This document shows, in pieces, positions 42,727 through 52,365 of a stretch of DNA of 64,000 nt. How positions within the stretch are numbered: position 1 is the first letter of the stretch; the number at the start of each line of letters is the position of its first letter. The position numbers and the translations under genes were made by a program. Below the pieces are notes generated by a model. It worked only from the letters and a program-made list of their open reading frames with translations. It did no database searches and had not been told where the DNA came from. Source of the stretch: Lachnocurva sp029100405 (lineage in GTDB: Bacteria; Bacillota; Clostridia; Lachnospirales; Lachnospiraceae); NCBI GenBank assembly GCA_046263755.1, contig JBJYZC010000007.1, forward strand, positions 75,472 to 139,471, given 5' to 3'.

Positions 42727-43788
42727 TTACAGCCAGTCTTCCAGTATGGAGATATTGAGGTCCGAGTGTTCTACTTCCCGGGAGAAAATGTAGACCGCAC
42801 GGATCAAAGACTCCATATCCGGCTCTTTTTCCTGTGCTGAAAGTAAGTCGCTTCCATTACCCTGATCCGAAAAGAAGACAAAAAAAGTCCATCTGACGCA
42901 GTAGACAGAGAAGGCCAGTTTTGCGTAGATCTTATCATCATAAACCGCACCGTCGAAATAAACATAGATCATATAGCGTAAGACGCGGCGAACAAACGAA
43001 TCATACTTTTCCAGTTCCAGGCATGCCTTCCGGTAATTCTCCTCCGATGCAAAAATCGTCTTGTAAGTCCGATCAACGGTTTCGATCCATTCCGGACACA
43101 GAAGTTCCAGATCATAAAGCTTGGAGAAGAGTCTTTTTTCTTCCAGCCAGGAGAAGAGAGACTTGTCTTCTGATAAGGCATGGTCTTCATTGATCTCATA
43201 GACACGGTCATGATCCAAACAATCCTGCCAGATTCGGCCAAGAGAAAGCATGGCCTGCATCAGTTTCTGAATATTCCTTTCACCGGAGATCATGGAGAAC
43301 AGTTTTTCTCTGGCATCATACAATTCGGTGTAGAGGAAGTAGTCGAAGTCTTCGTAATCTTCATTTTCCTCGAGATCGTCATCATAGCTTATGAAACTTC
43401 CGTCTGTATCCTCTAAAACCATGCGGGCTCCCTCCGGGCAGGATAAGTCAATCGAAAGTTCGCGTTCTCCATCGAACTCCTCTACATGACGCGGAAATTT
43501 CTGACAGACCTGACAGAGGCTGTCGAATCCATATTTGACCTGCATTTCGCAGAGTCCGTCAGAAGTCAAATGCATGCATTTTTTATCTTTTAACTTATAA
43601 GTAGGGCCTTCCTCACTCGCCTGCCAGTCGATGGAATCTTTGACATAGTTCCAGAGGACCGGATCAGCCTTATATTTCTCAATAGCTTTATCATCAATGA
43701 TGATCTGCCAGCCCTGGCAGCAGGTATCAGGACAGTCACCGGCCGTACAGCGGAATTTATCATAATAGGAAGGTTTGGTGTAGTGCAT
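42727..43788 (-). CDS. FliB-like lysine N-methylase family protein
   Basis: 353 residues from ATG 43788 (AAGGAG upstream). Cys-rich metal site: CTAGDCPDTCCQGWQ (about 14-28), KKCMHLTSDGLCEMQ (about 69-83) and LCQVCQKFPRHVE (about 91-103) with SCPEGARMVL. This is the YkgJ/FliB pattern, named for flagellin lysine N-methylase. No flagellar gene is in the window, so the substrate here is open. Confidence 0.87.
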   Translation of the reverse strand: MHYTKPSYYDKFRCTAGDCPDTCCQGWQIIIDDKAIEKYKADPVLWNYVKDSIDWQASEEGPTYKLKDKKCMHLTSDGLCEMQVKYGFDSLCQVCQKFPRHVEEFDGERELSIDLSCPEGARMVLEDTDGSFISYDDDLEENEDYEDFDYFLYTELYDAREKLFSMISGERNIQKLMQAMLSLGRIWQDCLDHDRVYEINEDHALSEDKSLFSWLEEKRLFSKLYDLELLCPEWIETVDRTYKTIFASEENYRKACLELEKYDSFVRRVLRYMIYVYFDGAVYDDKIYAKLAFSVYCVRWTFFVFFSDQGNGSDLLSAQEKEPDMESLIRAVYIFSREVEHSDLNISILEDWL

Positions 43789-44000
43789 TGGTCGCTCCTT
43801 GTTGATCCATAAAAAGGAAAGCCTCAGAGACCCTCAAATTCCGGAGGATTTCGAATCTCTGAGACCATTGGTACAAAACGATAATTATTGTAACTGAATT
43901 GATTTTTATTTACAATATTTACAATTTACAATATTTACATTAAGCAACGAAACAATTTGTTTGCATAGCATTTTATTTGATGTCAAACTTTCAATCCGTT

Positions 44001-44027
44001 GGATTTCAAACGAACAATTTGAAATCC
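44001..44027. promoter_or_regulatory. Palindrome upstream of NifX-like gene
   Basis: Perfect 10-bp inverted repeat GGATTTCAAA/TTTGAAATCC with 7-base spacer, 53 bases before the start codon. The 43789-44079 gap has no gene; it is AT-rich with TTACAATAT direct repeats near 43911-43940. A regulator site is likely but unidentified. Confidence 0.5.
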
Positions 44028-44079
44028 ATATGATAGACTGGTTTTAGTTTTATAGAGAACCAGAAAGGAGAAGACTACT

Positions 44080-44436
44080 ATGACTAGAGTAGCAGTTGCA
44101 ATCAATAACGAAGACGAAAACACTTTTTGGCATTTCGGCCATGCTGAGCGTTTTAAAATTTTCGACGTAGAAGATCATAAAATCCAGAGTTCCCATTATG
44201 TAACGATTCCGGAGGGCCATGGTCCGGATAAGCTGAACGGTCTGATCAATGAGAATGTCAATGTCATTATTGCAGACGGCCAGGGACCTCAGATCGTTCC
44301 TATGGCAAACGAAGCCGGCATTCAGACTTTCTCCGGATTCAAGGGAAATGCGAATGACGCAGTTCAGCAGTTTATGGACGGAAGCCTGGTCAATGACGAT
44401 TCTGCTGTAAAACCCTGCAGCGGTAGTCACTGCTGA
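44080..44436 (+). CDS. NifX/NifB-type iron-molybdenum cofactor binding domain protein
   Basis: 118 residues of the dinitrogenase FeMo-cofactor biosynthesis fold (RNase H-like): MTRVAVAINNEDEN, FGHAERFKIFDVED, VIIADGQGPQ and the end KPCSGSHC, a possible metal-binding tail. Stand-alone members are common in anaerobes without nitrogenase and probably handle an Fe-S or Mo cluster. AAAGGAG precedes the ATG. Confidence 0.88.
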   Translation: MTRVAVAINNEDENTFWHFGHAERFKIFDVEDHKIQSSHYVTIPEGHGPDKLNGLINENVNVIIADGQGPQIVPMANEAGIQTFSGFKGNANDAVQQFMDGSLVNDDSAVKPCSGSHC

Positions 44437-44447
44437 TTGGGCCTATA

Positions 44448-44485
44448 AAGGCATCTGTTGCAAGAAATGCAGCAGGTGCCTTTTG
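44448..44485 (+). terminator. Terminator after NifX-like gene
   Basis: Imperfect stem AAGGCATCTGTTGC/GCAGCAGGTGCCTT with AAGAAAT loop and trailing T residues. Confidence 0.8.
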
Positions 44486-44637
44486 AGTAGTAGGAGATGC
44501 ATCTATCTATCGGAAAAATATCGATTTTTCGGTAAAATGTCATATGCCCGTGATCCTCTAATTCTCTATATTCCTTCCTCATTTTGTGTGAAATGTTGGT
44601 ATTATTTTCGGGGAGGAAAAAAGGAAAATATCCCGGT

Positions 44638-45465
44638 CTATATTTCCATCTCCAAAACTAATGGCGTATGGTCCTGTCTGGGGCCGGAATCCAGCATTTC
44701 CGACCGCTTAATCTGATCCTTGATCCGGTCGCTGACCAGGAAATAATCGATTCTCCATCCGGAGTTGTTGATCTTTGATGTTTTGATCCGCTGAGCCCAC
44801 CAGGAATATACCGAAGGTACATTTCCATGCAGATAACGGAAACTGTCGACGAAGCCGTGATTCAAGAGATTCGTGAAGCCTTCCCGTTCCTCATCGGTAA
44901 AACCTGCTGAAAAATGATTGTTTTCCGGATGTGCTAGGTCGATTTCCTCATGGGCACAGTTGAAATCACCGCAGGCAATGACCGGTTTTTCCTGATCCAG
45001 GGATGACAGATAATCTGCATAAAGCTTATCCCAGACCTGACGATCCGGCAGCCGTTTGAGTTCGCCGCCTGCATTCGGTGTATACACATTGACGAAATAA
45101 AAACCGCCGAAATCGATGGTTAAGATCCGTCCCTCAGCATCCATGGTATCCGGTGCACCCAGCTTTGGCTGAGACATGGTTCCGGTCAGATCTTCCTTAT
45201 AAAGAATCATGGTTCCGGCATAGCTTTTTCTTGCCGGCGCAACCGATGAAACCCATTCCACCTGATATCCAGGGAAAAATTCCTCCAGCGCCGCCTTATG
45301 TTTCTTATTGGGACCGGTTGCCGGAAGCTTGGTTTCCTGAATTGCGATTACATCCGGATCTTCCAAAGCGATCGTTCGAAGTACATTTCTCGACAGCTCC
45401 GCCCGTGGCGAATCCGATGTCAATGCCGCATTCAGAGAGTCGATATTCCATGAGATGAATTTCAT
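44638..45465 (-). CDS. xth: Exodeoxyribonuclease III
   Basis: 275 residues. AP-endonuclease/ExoIII motifs MKFISWNIDSLNA (1-13), IAIQETKLP (about 41-49), the YAGTMILYKE strand, VNVYTPNAGG, ACGDFNCAHEEID (about 162-174) and the C-terminal WRIDYFLVS and QDHTPLVL with the catalytic Asp-His. Repairs abasic sites and degrades 3' ends. Length is normal. Confidence 0.95.
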   Translation of the reverse strand: MKFISWNIDSLNAALTSDSPRAELSRNVLRTIALEDPDVIAIQETKLPATGPNKKHKAALEEFFPGYQVEWVSSVAPARKSYAGTMILYKEDLTGTMSQPKLGAPDTMDAEGRILTIDFGGFYFVNVYTPNAGGELKRLPDRQVWDKLYADYLSSLDQEKPVIACGDFNCAHEEIDLAHPENNHFSAGFTDEEREGFTNLLNHGFVDSFRYLHGNVPSVYSWWAQRIKTSKINNSGWRIDYFLVSDRIKDQIKRSEMLDSGPRQDHTPLVLEMEI

Positions 45466-45560
45466 AGCTGATTGTCCCTTTTATGTCCATTTCTATAAAG
45501 TAAGATCCGAGTCAGCAAGGCAGTTGCATTCCGTCCTTGCCTACAAGCAATCCGTCCTGC

Positions 45561-46466
45561 CTACAGTTCTTTCTCGATTTGTTTCTTCAAAGTCTCGAAT
45601 TTCTCCAGCCTTTCCTTCGTGACCTCAGGATAATGGGGATCCATGTCTTCCAGGGTCTTTCGGATGATTTCACTGACCAGATAGCGCATATACCATTTAT
45701 GGTCGGCCGGAATGACAAACCAGGGCGCATCCTTTGTCGCGGTTTCATTGATGGCATCCTCGAAGGCCTCCTGATAGGCATCCCAGTAGCCCCGCTCTTC
45801 CCAGTCGCTTTCGGAGAACTTCCAGTTTTTCTTCGGCTCCTCGATCCGGGACAGGAAACGCCGTGCCTGCTCTTCCTTTGAGACATGCAGGAAAATCTTC
45901 ACGGTACGGATACTGTTATGGTAGAGATATTCTTCGTAATGGCAGATATCCTTATAACGGTTCTTCAGGATCTCGTCCGGATTCAATCGGTCAGCATGGG
46001 CCTGAGAAAGATAGAGCTTCTTGACCTTTGCGATCAGGACGTCTTCATACTGGGATCTATTGAAGATGGCGATTTCGCCCTTGGCCGGAACCTGCTGTTC
46101 GATCCGCCAGAGGAAATCATGGGCCAGGTCCTCCGAGGACGGAGCCTTAAATGCTGCCTCATGAACTCCGTGCGGACTCAGGCAGGTCAGAACCGAACGG
46201 ATGGTTCCGTCTTTTCCAGCCGCATCCATTGCCTGGAAAAGGAAGATCACGCCTTCTTTTTTCGCAGCATAGAGCTTTGCCTGGAGATTATCCATGACAG
46301 CATCATTTTCCGCCATTTTCTTCAGTGCCTGCTCCTTATCCGGACAGAGACTGGTCTCATTGGTGGATGAATCCTTGATTGAGAATTTCCGGCTTCCGTC
46401 GAAGCGGTATTTCTCAAAGAGCTTCTTTTCAAATTCCGTATCGTTTTTCTTTCCGTCATTTCCCAT
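45561..46466 (-). CDS. Polyphosphate kinase 2 family protein
   Basis: 301 residues from ATG 46466, six bases after AGGAGGTG; a GTG at 46475 lies inside that ribosome binding site. Walker A-like FQAMDAAGKDGT (about 76-87), FNRSQYEDVLI (about 134-144) and the lid region match PPK2, which moves phosphate between polyphosphate and nucleotides. A class (ADP or AMP) cannot be assigned by eye. Its presence near a Pst system fits phosphate storage. Confidence 0.92.
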   Translation of the reverse strand: MGNDGKKNDTEFEKKLFEKYRFDGSRKFSIKDSSTNETSLCPDKEQALKKMAENDAVMDNLQAKLYAAKKEGVIFLFQAMDAAGKDGTIRSVLTCLSPHGVHEAAFKAPSSEDLAHDFLWRIEQQVPAKGEIAIFNRSQYEDVLIAKVKKLYLSQAHADRLNPDEILKNRYKDICHYEEYLYHNSIRTVKIFLHVSKEEQARRFLSRIEEPKKNWKFSESDWEERGYWDAYQEAFEDAINETATKDAPWFVIPADHKWYMRYLVSEIIRKTLEDMDPHYPEVTKERLEKFETLKKQIEKEL

Positions 46467-46568
46467 GGCTCGCACCTCCTAAGAACATTCCACGATTCGT
46501 GGGCTTTTTACTTTTTAAATAAAAAGCTGGTGATGTCGACTGTTGCAAATTCCTGAGAAATTATGATA

Positions 46569-47696
46569 TTACTCGAACCTTTCCGCAATCTCCCTCAGGT
46601 TGTCGATGATCGGCAGATGCTGCGGGCAGATGCCTTCGCACTGGCCGCAGGCAATGCAGGCGGATGCAGGATTTCCGTTCTTGGAAAGCTCCTGATAGCG
46701 CTTGAGATCGGCTGCATGGTCGGAACCCTCCCGCTTCTCCTGATTGTATACAGAGAAGAATTCCGGAATGGTGATATTCATCGGACATCCCGGTGTGCAG
46801 TAATGACAGGCCGTGCAAGGGATTGTGATACCGGAATTGATAACATCCGCTACCGCATGAACGGTGGTCAGTTCCAACTCGTTCAAGGGCTTGAAATCCT
46901 CCATAAAGGAAGTGTTGTCTTCGAGCTGGTCTATATTTGACATACCGGAAAGAACCATCTTCACATTGGGAAGGCTGGCTGCAAAACGGATGGCCCAGGA
47001 GGGAATGGACATCTTGGGATCCAGATTCCGAAGCATGGTCTCTGCTTCCGCGGGGACTTTCGCCAGAGTTCCGCCCTTGACCGGTTCCATGACAATCACC
47101 GGTTTATTGTGCTTGACACAAACTTCATAATTCTTTCGGGACTGGATCTTCTCGGACTCCCAGTCGAGATAATTGATCTGAAGCTGAACGAATTCCATCT
47201 CCGGATGCTTTGTCAGGATCTCATCCAGAAGTTCGGCATCCGCATGGAAGGAGAAACCGATATGACGAACAAGGCCAGCCTTCTTCTTGTCCTGGATCCA
47301 CTGGAAAACATCGAGATCTTCGTATTTCTGAATATTTTCCCGCTCGATATCATGGATCAAATAATAATCGAAGTAGCTGACGCCGGTTTTCCTCCGTTGT
47401 TCATCAAACACCTTGTCCCGCTCTTCTTTGGTATTGAAGAATCCGGCATGGAGCTTAGTGGTCAGGGTATAGCGATCCCGAGGCACCCGCTCTACCAAAG
47501 CTTTTTTAATTGCATTCTCACTCTCAAAGCTGTGATACATCCAGGCCGTATCAAAATAGGTGAAACCCTTTTCCAGAAAAATGTCGACCATTTTTTTCAC
47601 CTGTTCGATATCGATCGTTTTGTCATCTTTCGGGTCAAGGAGCGGCAGCCGCATCAATCCAAACCCCAGTTTCTTTCCGTGAAATATTTCTTCCAT
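46569..47696 (-). CDS. Aldo/keto reductase with C-terminal ferredoxin domain
   Basis: 375 residues. AKR barrel with catalytic residues in YFDTAWMYHSFESE (Asp, Tyr), TLTTKL (Lys) and YYLIHDI (His). The C-terminus carries two cysteine clusters, CTACHYCTPGCP (about 296-307) and CIACGQCEGICP (about 348-359), for [4Fe-4S] clusters. Such anaerobic enzymes may couple carbonyl reduction to ferredoxin. GAGGGG upstream of the ATG. Confidence 0.93.
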   Translation of the reverse strand: MEEIFHGKKLGFGLMRLPLLDPKDDKTIDIEQVKKMVDIFLEKGFTYFDTAWMYHSFESENAIKKALVERVPRDRYTLTTKLHAGFFNTKEERDKVFDEQRRKTGVSYFDYYLIHDIERENIQKYEDLDVFQWIQDKKKAGLVRHIGFSFHADAELLDEILTKHPEMEFVQLQINYLDWESEKIQSRKNYEVCVKHNKPVIVMEPVKGGTLAKVPAEAETMLRNLDPKMSIPSWAIRFAASLPNVKMVLSGMSNIDQLEDNTSFMEDFKPLNELELTTVHAVADVINSGITIPCTACHYCTPGCPMNITIPEFFSVYNQEKREGSDHAADLKRYQELSKNGNPASACIACGQCEGICPQHLPIIDNLREIAERFE

Positions 47697-47712
47697 TGTA
47701 CTACCCCTCTTA

Positions 47713-47750
47713 TTTCTTTCTAATATTTGCGTTTCTTTCTAATATTTGCG
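47713..47750 (-). repeat. 19-bp perfect tandem duplication in aldo/keto reductase leader
   Basis: TTTCTTTCTAATATTTGCG is present twice head to tail (47713-47731, 47732-47750), 17 bases upstream of the gene start. Confidence 0.95.
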
Positions 47751-47866
47751 GACCGTTTTCAAAAATCTGAAAATGTCGGTCCGGATTCAATTATACCATA
47801 GAAAAATCATATCCTATCTTATCTTAAAATTCCTCTTGGTCTGGCCTACAGACGAAAAGCTTCGCA

Positions 47867-50242
47867 TTAGATCCATAAAGTCACGACATGGACAAGAAAT
47901 GCCAAGACCCAGGCGATAAGGCACTGGAACAAAACGATCTGCAAAGCCCATTTCCGGCCAAGTTCCCGCCGAATGGAAGCAATGGCTGCAACACAGGGCG
48001 TATAGAGAAGGCAGAATACCAGGAAGGATGCTGCCGTTGCCGGAGTCAAAACCTTCTGTAAAGCAGCTACGCTTCCAAAGAGAATACCTAAAGTGGATAC
48101 CACACTCTCTTTGGCAAGGAAGCCGGAGATCAGGGCAGTGACCATTCTCCAGTCGCCAAATCCCAGCGGTTTGAAAATCGGAGCGATGGCACCTGCAAAG
48201 ACGGCAAGCATGCTTTGTGACGAATCATGGACCATAGCAAAGGACGGGGAGAAGGTCTGGAAAAACCAGATCACGATCGATGCCAGGAAAATAACGGTAA
48301 AAGCCCTTTGAATAAAGTCCCTGGACTTTTCCCAAAGCAGCTGTCCGACATTCTTCGGGCGCGGCATGCGATAAGTCGGAAGCTCCATAACGAAGGGAAC
48401 GGCTTTCCCCTTAAATACTGTGTTTTTAGAGATTACTGCGGTCAGAATGCCGACAAAAATACCGGTAAAATACAAAAGCAGCATGACAAGAGCTCCTTTA
48501 CCGGGAAAGAATGCCGAGATAAAGAAAGAATAAATCGGAAGCTTTGCCGAGCAGCTCATGAAAGGAATCAGGATCACCGTCAATTTCCGATCTCTTTCTG
48601 ACGGCAGGGTCCGGCTGGACATGACAGCAGGAACCGAGCATCCGAAACCAATCAGCATGGGCACAATACTTCTGCCGGAAAGCCCTAATTTTCTTAAGAT
48701 CTTATCCATGACGAAGGCAATCCGGGCCATATAACCCGAGTCTTCGAGCAAGGACAAAAAGAAGAAAAGAGTCACAATAATGGGCAGGAAGGAAAGCACG
48801 GAACCTACGCCGTTGAAGATCCCATTTACGACAAGGGAGTTCAATACCGGATTCACTCCGGCAGCATTCATCGCATTTTCCGCCGCATGACTTAAGGATG
48901 TGATTCCACTGTCCAGCAGGTTTTGAAGGGTTCCGCCGATCACGTTAAAGGTCAGATAGAAAATCAGGGCCATGATCAGAACAAACATCGGAATCGCGGT
49001 ATACTTTCCGGTCAGCACTTTGTCGATCTTACTGCTTCTGGTCTGCTCTTTACTCTTTTTTGGTTTCACAACGGAGGATGCTACCACTTTTTCAATGAAG
49101 TGAAAGCGCATATCGGCTATGGCAGCCGAGCGGTCTAAGCCACTCTCCTTCTCCATCTGTCTTACGATATGTTCGACCGTCTCCTTCTCATTTTCATCCA
49201 ATTTCAAGAGATCGATGACCGTCTTGTCGCCTTCGATCAGTTTCGTGGCTGCAAATCGGATCGGGATTTCGGTCTCATTTGCATGATCTTCGATCAGATG
49301 CATAATTGCATGAATCGACCGGTGGACTGCTCCGTTTTTCTCATCCGGGTCGCAGAAATCCTGACGAAGCGGTTTCTCCTGATATTTCGTTACGTGGATG
49401 GCATGGCTGACCAGTTCGTCGATTCCTTCGTTCTTCGCAGCTGAGATGGGAATGACCGGTACGCCCAAGAGCTGCTCCATCTTATTGATATTGACGGAAC
49501 CTCCGTTGGCCTGAACTTCGTCCATCATATTGAGGGCAACGACCATCGGAATATTCAGAGTCAGAAGTTGAAGGGTCAAATAAAGATTTCGCTCTATATT
49601 TGTCGCGTCAACAATATTAATAATGCCTTTCGGTTTTTCATCCAGAATGAACTGCCTGGATACGACTTCCTCGCTTGTATAAGGCGACATGGAGTAAATT
49701 CCCGGAAGGTCCGTGACCAGGGTATCCTTATGACCGCGGATCACACCGTCTTTCCGATCGACTGTAACACCGGGGAAATTTCCGACATGCTGATTGGAAC
49801 CTGTCAGCTGGTTAAATAAGGTGGTCTTTCCGGAATTCTGGTTTCCTGCCAGAGCGAATGTCATGACCGTTCCCTCCGGAAGCGGGTGTTCCGTTTTCTT
49901 ATCATGGAAGAGGCCGCCCTCGCCAAGTCCCGGATGGTCAATGAATTCGTCTCGATTGGCCGTGTTCGGCAGGGAGGAGATCCCGGCCAGGGACCGGGCA
50001 GCTTCGCTGGGATCATGGACATCCCGGACTTCAATTTTCGCTGCATCATCTAAGCGAAGGGTCAGCTCATAGCTCTGGACCTTTAACTCAATCGGATCAC
50101 CCATCGGTGCATACTTGATCAATTGTACCGGAACTCCGGGTATGACACCCATATCCAGAAAATGCTGTCGCAAGGCTCCCTCGCCACCAACTGCTGCAAC
50201 CGTGGCAGCTTGCCCGATTTTCAGATCCCTTATGGTAGACAT
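47867..50242 (-). CDS. feoAB: FeoA-FeoB fusion, ferrous iron transporter
   Basis: 791 residues. Residues 1-75 are a FeoA SH3-like domain (GALRQHFLDMGVIPGVPVQL). Then comes the FeoB G domain with G1 GNQNSGKTTLFNQLTG (about 133-148), G2 VGNFPGVTVDRKDG, G3 DLPGIYSMSPYTSEEVV and G4 LNMMDE. The C-terminal half has about eight membrane segments with the paired gate motifs (GFGCSVPAVMSSR, FLVFCLLYTPCVAAIASIRRE read as CLLYTPCVAAI). Imports Fe(II) under anoxia. GAAAGG precedes the ATG. The upstream AT-rich stretch contains GAAATAATTATTC (50299-50311), a weak Fur-like match. Confidence 0.96.
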   Translation of the reverse strand: MSTIRDLKIGQAATVAAVGGEGALRQHFLDMGVIPGVPVQLIKYAPMGDPIELKVQSYELTLRLDDAAKIEVRDVHDPSEAARSLAGISSLPNTANRDEFIDHPGLGEGGLFHDKKTEHPLPEGTVMTFALAGNQNSGKTTLFNQLTGSNQHVGNFPGVTVDRKDGVIRGHKDTLVTDLPGIYSMSPYTSEEVVSRQFILDEKPKGIINIVDATNIERNLYLTLQLLTLNIPMVVALNMMDEVQANGGSVNINKMEQLLGVPVIPISAAKNEGIDELVSHAIHVTKYQEKPLRQDFCDPDEKNGAVHRSIHAIMHLIEDHANETEIPIRFAATKLIEGDKTVIDLLKLDENEKETVEHIVRQMEKESGLDRSAAIADMRFHFIEKVVASSVVKPKKSKEQTRSSKIDKVLTGKYTAIPMFVLIMALIFYLTFNVIGGTLQNLLDSGITSLSHAAENAMNAAGVNPVLNSLVVNGIFNGVGSVLSFLPIIVTLFFFLSLLEDSGYMARIAFVMDKILRKLGLSGRSIVPMLIGFGCSVPAVMSSRTLPSERDRKLTVILIPFMSCSAKLPIYSFFISAFFPGKGALVMLLLYFTGIFVGILTAVISKNTVFKGKAVPFVMELPTYRMPRPKNVGQLLWEKSRDFIQRAFTVIFLASIVIWFFQTFSPSFAMVHDSSQSMLAVFAGAIAPIFKPLGFGDWRMVTALISGFLAKESVVSTLGILFGSVAALQKVLTPATAASFLVFCLLYTPCVAAIASIRRELGRKWALQIVLFQCLIAWVLAFLVHVVTLWI

Positions 50243-50513
50243 GTTTTTCCTTTCTGAAATGACTTTTCCTGTTTTGGCGTTGTGTCTTTATTTTATAGAA
50301 ATAATTATTCGAAACGATTGAATGAACTGGTTTTTCTAAAACCGTTCTTATGCTATATGATTAAATTTAATATAACTAAAATTTAATATACCTTTTTTTC
50401 TAGTACTTTTCAAATTTCCTTTCTTTTTTGCCTGTTGCTGCCCTTTGCCTTTGTTTTCCTTTGCCTGGCATTTCCAGCCGGAAAATGGCCTATCTAGAAA
50501 AAATCGATATAAC

Positions 50514-50550
50514 GAAATGAGTGTCAAAAGTACCTTTTGACACTCATTTC
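50514..50550. repeat. Perfect 17-bp inverted repeat between feoAB and phoR
   Basis: Arms 50514-50530 and 50534-50550 (GAAATGAGTGTCAAAAG and its complement), TAC spacer. No T-run on either strand, so it is a poor intrinsic terminator. The half GTGTCAAAAGTACC recurs at 58160-58173. The rest of 50243-50601 is AT-rich with no gene. Confidence 0.85.
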
Positions 50551-50601
50551 ATCTTGTCAGATACCGATGAAAACGAAGGCCATTCCAAGCTTGCAGAATG
50601 A

Positions 50602-52365
50602 CTAGACCGCTTCATTCTTCGGCAGCCGGACAATAAATTTCGATCCCTGTCCCGGCTGACTTTCAACATCAATGCTTCCGCCATGGATCATGACCGCATG
50701 TTTTACAATGGAGAGTCCCAATCCGGTCCCGCCGATCTCCTTCGAATGACTCTTATCGACCCGATAAAAACGCTCGAAGATCCTCTTCTGATCCGCCTCG
50801 GGAATCCCAATTCCATTATCCGAAACCGTAAGGATCACATCCTGATCGTGAGCCTTTACCTCAACATGGACCTTGCCACCCTCCTGGGTGTACTTAATGG
50901 CATTGTCAACCAGGTTGGAAATCATCGTCTGAAGGAGGGGCTTCTTTCCGTGAAGCAGGGCCTTTTCTCCCGACAAATGCAGACCGATTCCCTTCTTTGC
51001 CGCTTCATCCAGAAATTGCTCCACAGAAGTTTTGGACAGCTCATAGAGGTCGACCTCTTCCCAGTCAATATCACCTGCACCTTCATCCAGATGTGAGAGA
51101 CTGATGATATCCTGTACCAGACGGATCATCCGCTGCGATTCCTGATAGATCCGTCCTGCACACTCGGGCAGATCATTGTCCTGTATCATCCGGTTCATCA
51201 TGAGTTCCGCATAACCGGAAATCGCATGCAAGGGAGTCTTCAATTCATGTGATACATTGGCTGTAAATTCCCGGCGCATGGACTCTGCCATTTCCCGATC
51301 TGTCACATCATTCATCATAACAGCCAGTCCAATGACTTGAGAGTCACCTTCCCTCGTGATCGGTGCAGCATTGATCTGATAATTTCTCTCGTGAATGGTG
51401 AGAAGCCGCTCTGCTTCCCGGCCTTCTATGGCCGACTCGATGAGGTTGATCAGATCCAGGTTCCGGCAGATGGTCAGGAAATTTTCGCCCTTATGGGCCT
51501 GAAAGGAAGTTCCATTCGTCTTATTTTTTCCTTCCTTCAGATTTGTCAGATTCGTCGAATCAACCATCTCTCCCGGCACGGCATCCCGGATATCCAGGAT
51601 TTTTCCGGCTGCCTGGTTTAAGCTTACGATCTGGCCGTCCCGGCGGAGGATGATCATCCCCTCACTCATATTCGAAAGAATGGTATCCAACTCTCTCTGC
51701 TTCTGCAAAAGGTCTGTCTCTTTATCCCGGATCTCTGCCTGCTGGCCGGCGATCCGCCGAAGAAGCGGCGACAATTCATCATATTTCTCATTTTCCAGAG
51801 GATGATCCAGATCCAACTCATTCAGGGGTTCTACGATCTTCTTTGCCAGCCGGCTGGAAAGGAAGAGAGAAAAGATTGCAAGAAGGATCAAAATGATAAC
51901 CACCGGCTGCAGCATACCGAGAAGCAGAGTCAGAACAGAATTCTGCGTCAGGGAAACTCGTAAAACAGTTCCATCACTGATTCGTTTGGCTGCATAAAGC
52001 ATCCGTTCTGTTAAAGTCTTGGAATAACGGGTGCTTTCTCCATAACCGGATACCGAGTTCATCGCTTCTTTTACTTCTGCCCGATTTTTATGATTGGGCA
52101 TGGTTTTCGGATCCGATGCGGAGTCATAGAGAACAGTACCATCTGAATCAATCCAGGTCAGTCTCAAATCATCTTTCTTGACCTGTTCCAGATAATCTAT
52201 GCCCGAATCCTCGACTCCCTGGGCTGACAGATCCAATTGAGAAAGAAGCTGGCGATGGGAGATATTTCCCATATAATCATAAAGAATTCCGAAGATCAGT
52301 CCGATTGTGATCAAAAGGACCAGAATCGAAGTCCAGAAAATGGATCGAAAAATCTTACGACTCAC
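50602..52365 (-). CDS. phoR: PhoR-type sensor histidine kinase
   Basis: 587 residues from GTG 52365 (GGAGGTG 5 bases upstream). Two membrane helices (about 10-30 and 148-168) flank an extracytoplasmic sensor. A HAMP-like linker and PAS domain (LDTILSNMSEGMIIL, about 229-243) follow, then HisKA VSHELKTPLHAISGY with phospho-His, and ATPase boxes (NLVDNAIKYT, VSDNGIGIP, GGTGLGLSIVKH). It overlaps the response regulator by 11 bases, and its context makes phosphate sensing very likely. Confidence 0.92.
   Translation of the reverse strand: MSRKIFRSIFWTSILVLLITIGLIFGILYDYMGNISHRQLLSQLDLSAQGVEDSGIDYLEQVKKDDLRLTWIDSDGTVLYDSASDPKTMPNHKNRAEVKEAMNSVSGYGESTRYSKTLTERMLYAAKRISDGTVLRVSLTQNSVLTLLLGMLQPVVIILILLAIFSLFLSSRLAKKIVEPLNELDLDHPLENEKYDELSPLLRRIAGQQAEIRDKETDLLQKQRELDTILSNMSEGMIILRRDGQIVSLNQAAGKILDIRDAVPGEMVDSTNLTNLKEGKNKTNGTSFQAHKGENFLTICRNLDLINLIESAIEGREAERLLTIHERNYQINAAPITREGDSQVIGLAVMMNDVTDREMAESMRREFTANVSHELKTPLHAISGYAELMMNRMIQDNDLPECAGRIYQESQRMIRLVQDIISLSHLDEGAGDIDWEEVDLYELSKTSVEQFLDEAAKKGIGLHLSGEKALLHGKKPLLQTMISNLVDNAIKYTQEGGKVHVEVKAHDQDVILTVSDNGIGIPEADQKRIFERFYRVDKSHSKEIGGTGLGLSIVKHAVMIHGGSIDVESQPGQGSKFIVRLPKNEAV

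Noticed and set aside
42727..43788. Flagellar locus suggested by the FliB-like gene
   Set aside because: No flagellar or flagellin genes in the window; the family is broader than flagellin modification.
47109..47723. 204-codon + strand frame over the aldo/keto reductase gene
   Set aside because: Antisense shadow of a well-supported enzyme gene; no start signal.
50514..50550. Intrinsic terminator for phoR
   Set aside because: The stem is strong but no T-run follows on the minus strand, so I list it as an inverted repeat only.
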